Shown here piece by piece: positions 63,209 through 64,000 of a stretch of DNA of 64,000 nt (within the stretch, counting starts at the first letter, position 1; every line of letters starts with the position of its first letter). The stretch comes from Planctomycetota bacterium (lineage in GTDB: Bacteria; Planctomycetota; SZUA-567; H5-PLA8). A model generated the notes under the pieces. That model was not told where the DNA came from. It saw only the letters and a program-made list of their open reading frames with translations, and ran no database searches. Made by a program: the position numbers and the translations under genes. The stretch spans positions 1,054,001 to 1,118,000 of the forward strand of contig JAOSKN010000001.1 of NCBI GenBank assembly GCA_027493525.1, read 5' to 3'.

Positions 63209-64000
63209 ACCGGATGATCGCCGTCATCGCGGTGCTGCTCGCGGCGGGCGCGCTCTTCCTGTGGCTTGCCGGAAGCGGCGGGAACGAGGAGTCCGGAAAC
63301 GGCGAGCCGGGCGACATGCCGGCGGAAAAGACGTCCAAGACTCAGAACGGCGGCGGCAACGGGGCGCCCTGGAGCGGCCCCAAGTTCTTCCGCTTCCCGG
63401 TCGAGACCAACCCGCCCACGCTCGATCCCGTCAAGATCACCGACGTCACCAGCCACAGCGTCGCCGGCAAGCTCTTCAACACCCTGCTGCGCTACGACGC
63501 GAAAATGCAACTGATCCCCGACCTGGCCGAGGCGCTGCCCGAGTGGGACGCGGGCGAGTCCAGCTACACCTTCAAGCTGCGCCAGGACGTCGTCTTCCAC
63601 AACGGCCGCGCCATGACCGCCGCGGACGTGAAGTTCAGCATGGAGCGGCTGCTGGACCCGGCCGAGTCCAAGCGCATGCAGATCCTGGAGATCGTCAAGG
63701 GCGCCAAGGCCAAGATTGAAGGCAAGGGCGCGGTGTCCGAGACGCCCGGGCTGGTGGCCGTCGACGAGCACACCTTCAAGTTCGTCCTGGAGCGGCCCGA
63801 TCCCACGTTCCTCCATTCGCTGATCATGGTCAACGCCGCAGTGATCCCCAGGGAAGCCGTCGATGAGGCCGCGCGGAAGGGCAGCACCTTCAGCCAGCAG
63901 CCCGTGGGCACCGGGCCGTTCGCGTTCAAGTCCTGGCAGGCCAATACGCGGATCGAGTTCGTCCGCCACGAGCGCTACTTCAAGGGGCGGCCCCACCTGG
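63205..64000 (+). CDS. Peptide/oligopeptide ABC transporter substrate-binding protein (SBP_bac_5), truncated by window
   Basis: The first 265 residues are present. An N-terminal hydrophobic anchor (MIAVIAVLLAAGALFLWLAG) has no clear lipobox. A Gly/Asn/Glu-rich linker leads to the SBP_bac_5 fold: RFPVETNPPTLDPVKITDVT, LFNTLLRYDAKMQLIPDLAE, YTFKLRQDVVFHNGRAMTAADVKFSMERLL. It should deliver peptides or similar solutes to an ABC permease likely encoded beyond the edge. It overlaps the upstream lipoprotein RidA gene by four bases, so the two are coupled; together they might detoxify or import extracellular amino compounds. Confidence 0.88.
   Translation, partial: MNRMIAVIAVLLAAGALFLWLAGSGGNEESGNGEPGDMPAEKTSKTQNGGGNGAPWSGPKFFRFPVETNPPTLDPVKITDVTSHSVAGKLFNTLLRYDAKMQLIPDLAEALPEWDAGESSYTFKLRQDVVFHNGRAMTAADVKFSMERLLDPAESKRMQILEIVKGAKAKIEGKGAVSETPGLVAVDEHTFKFVLERPDPTFLHSLIMVNAAVIPREAVDEAARKGSTFSQQPVGTGPFAFKSWQANTRIEFVRHERYFKGRPHL

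Overview
This is a strongly GC-rich bacterial chromosome segment. It carries three Hanks-type Ser/Thr kinases, PA14 and NPCBM domain proteins, a DUF1570-type metalloprotease, a formylglycine-type sulfatase, a bacterial alpha-2-macroglobulin and many membrane-anchored TPR or low-complexity proteins. That gene stock, together with mosaic 7-8 bp intergenic inverted repeats, points to the PVC group or a close relative, most likely Planctomycetota. There is no rRNA or tRNA gene in the window to settle it, so the assignment is inference.

Layout. 1-10.9 kb: the end of a GH9 glycosidase, a PfkB sugar-phosphate kinase, a complete 1342-bp insertion sequence with perfect 30-bp ends, an AraC regulator divergent from a ferritin-like di-iron protein, a sulfatase, a VOC protein, a large inverted heptamer array, a second AraC regulator, a nucleotidyltransferase-like gene and aspartokinase. 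11-20 kb: kinase/PA14 and Zn-ribbon/PA14/NPCBM tandem paralogues, a CYTH protein, an M50 protease and a second kinase. 20-32 kb: scpA, a cobalamin adenosyltransferase, a double parvulin foldase, an HtrA-like protease, a DUF1570 protease/TPR protein, a DUF4139-like protein, then a Tat-signal Pro-rich protein directly followed by a radical SAM/SPASM enzyme. 32-45 kb: a Zn-ribbon TPR protein, an alpha/beta hydrolase, alpha-2-macroglobulin, a uronate-isomerase-like enzyme, a YchF-type GTPase, a ribokinase-like gene and a TIGR03960-like radical SAM protein. 45-64 kb: a third kinase whose C-terminal Cys-rich module is repeated in the free-standing protein upstream, an LplT/PlsC-type fusion, a TMEM43 protein, valS with a Cys4 insertion, a B3/4 protein, an outer-membrane barrel, a BON protein, a triple-repeat secreted protein, two tandem RidA genes and the start of a peptide-binding protein.

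How the genes fit together. Several local groups look functional: envelope quality control (double PpiC, HtrA-like, DUF1570), kinase signalling proteins built from shuffled modules, and a possible protein-modification pair (Pro-rich protein plus radical SAM/SPASM enzyme).

Sequence quality. Seven frame breaks in otherwise intact genes are each repaired by adding one base to a homopolymer run of five or six (transposase, sulfatase, AraC, ribokinase twice, valS, a secreted repeat protein). This strongly suggests homopolymer undercalling in the assembly rather than gene decay. The affected genes are annotated as single genes with corrected ends. An eighth break, in the LplT/PlsC gene, looks like a one-base insertion.
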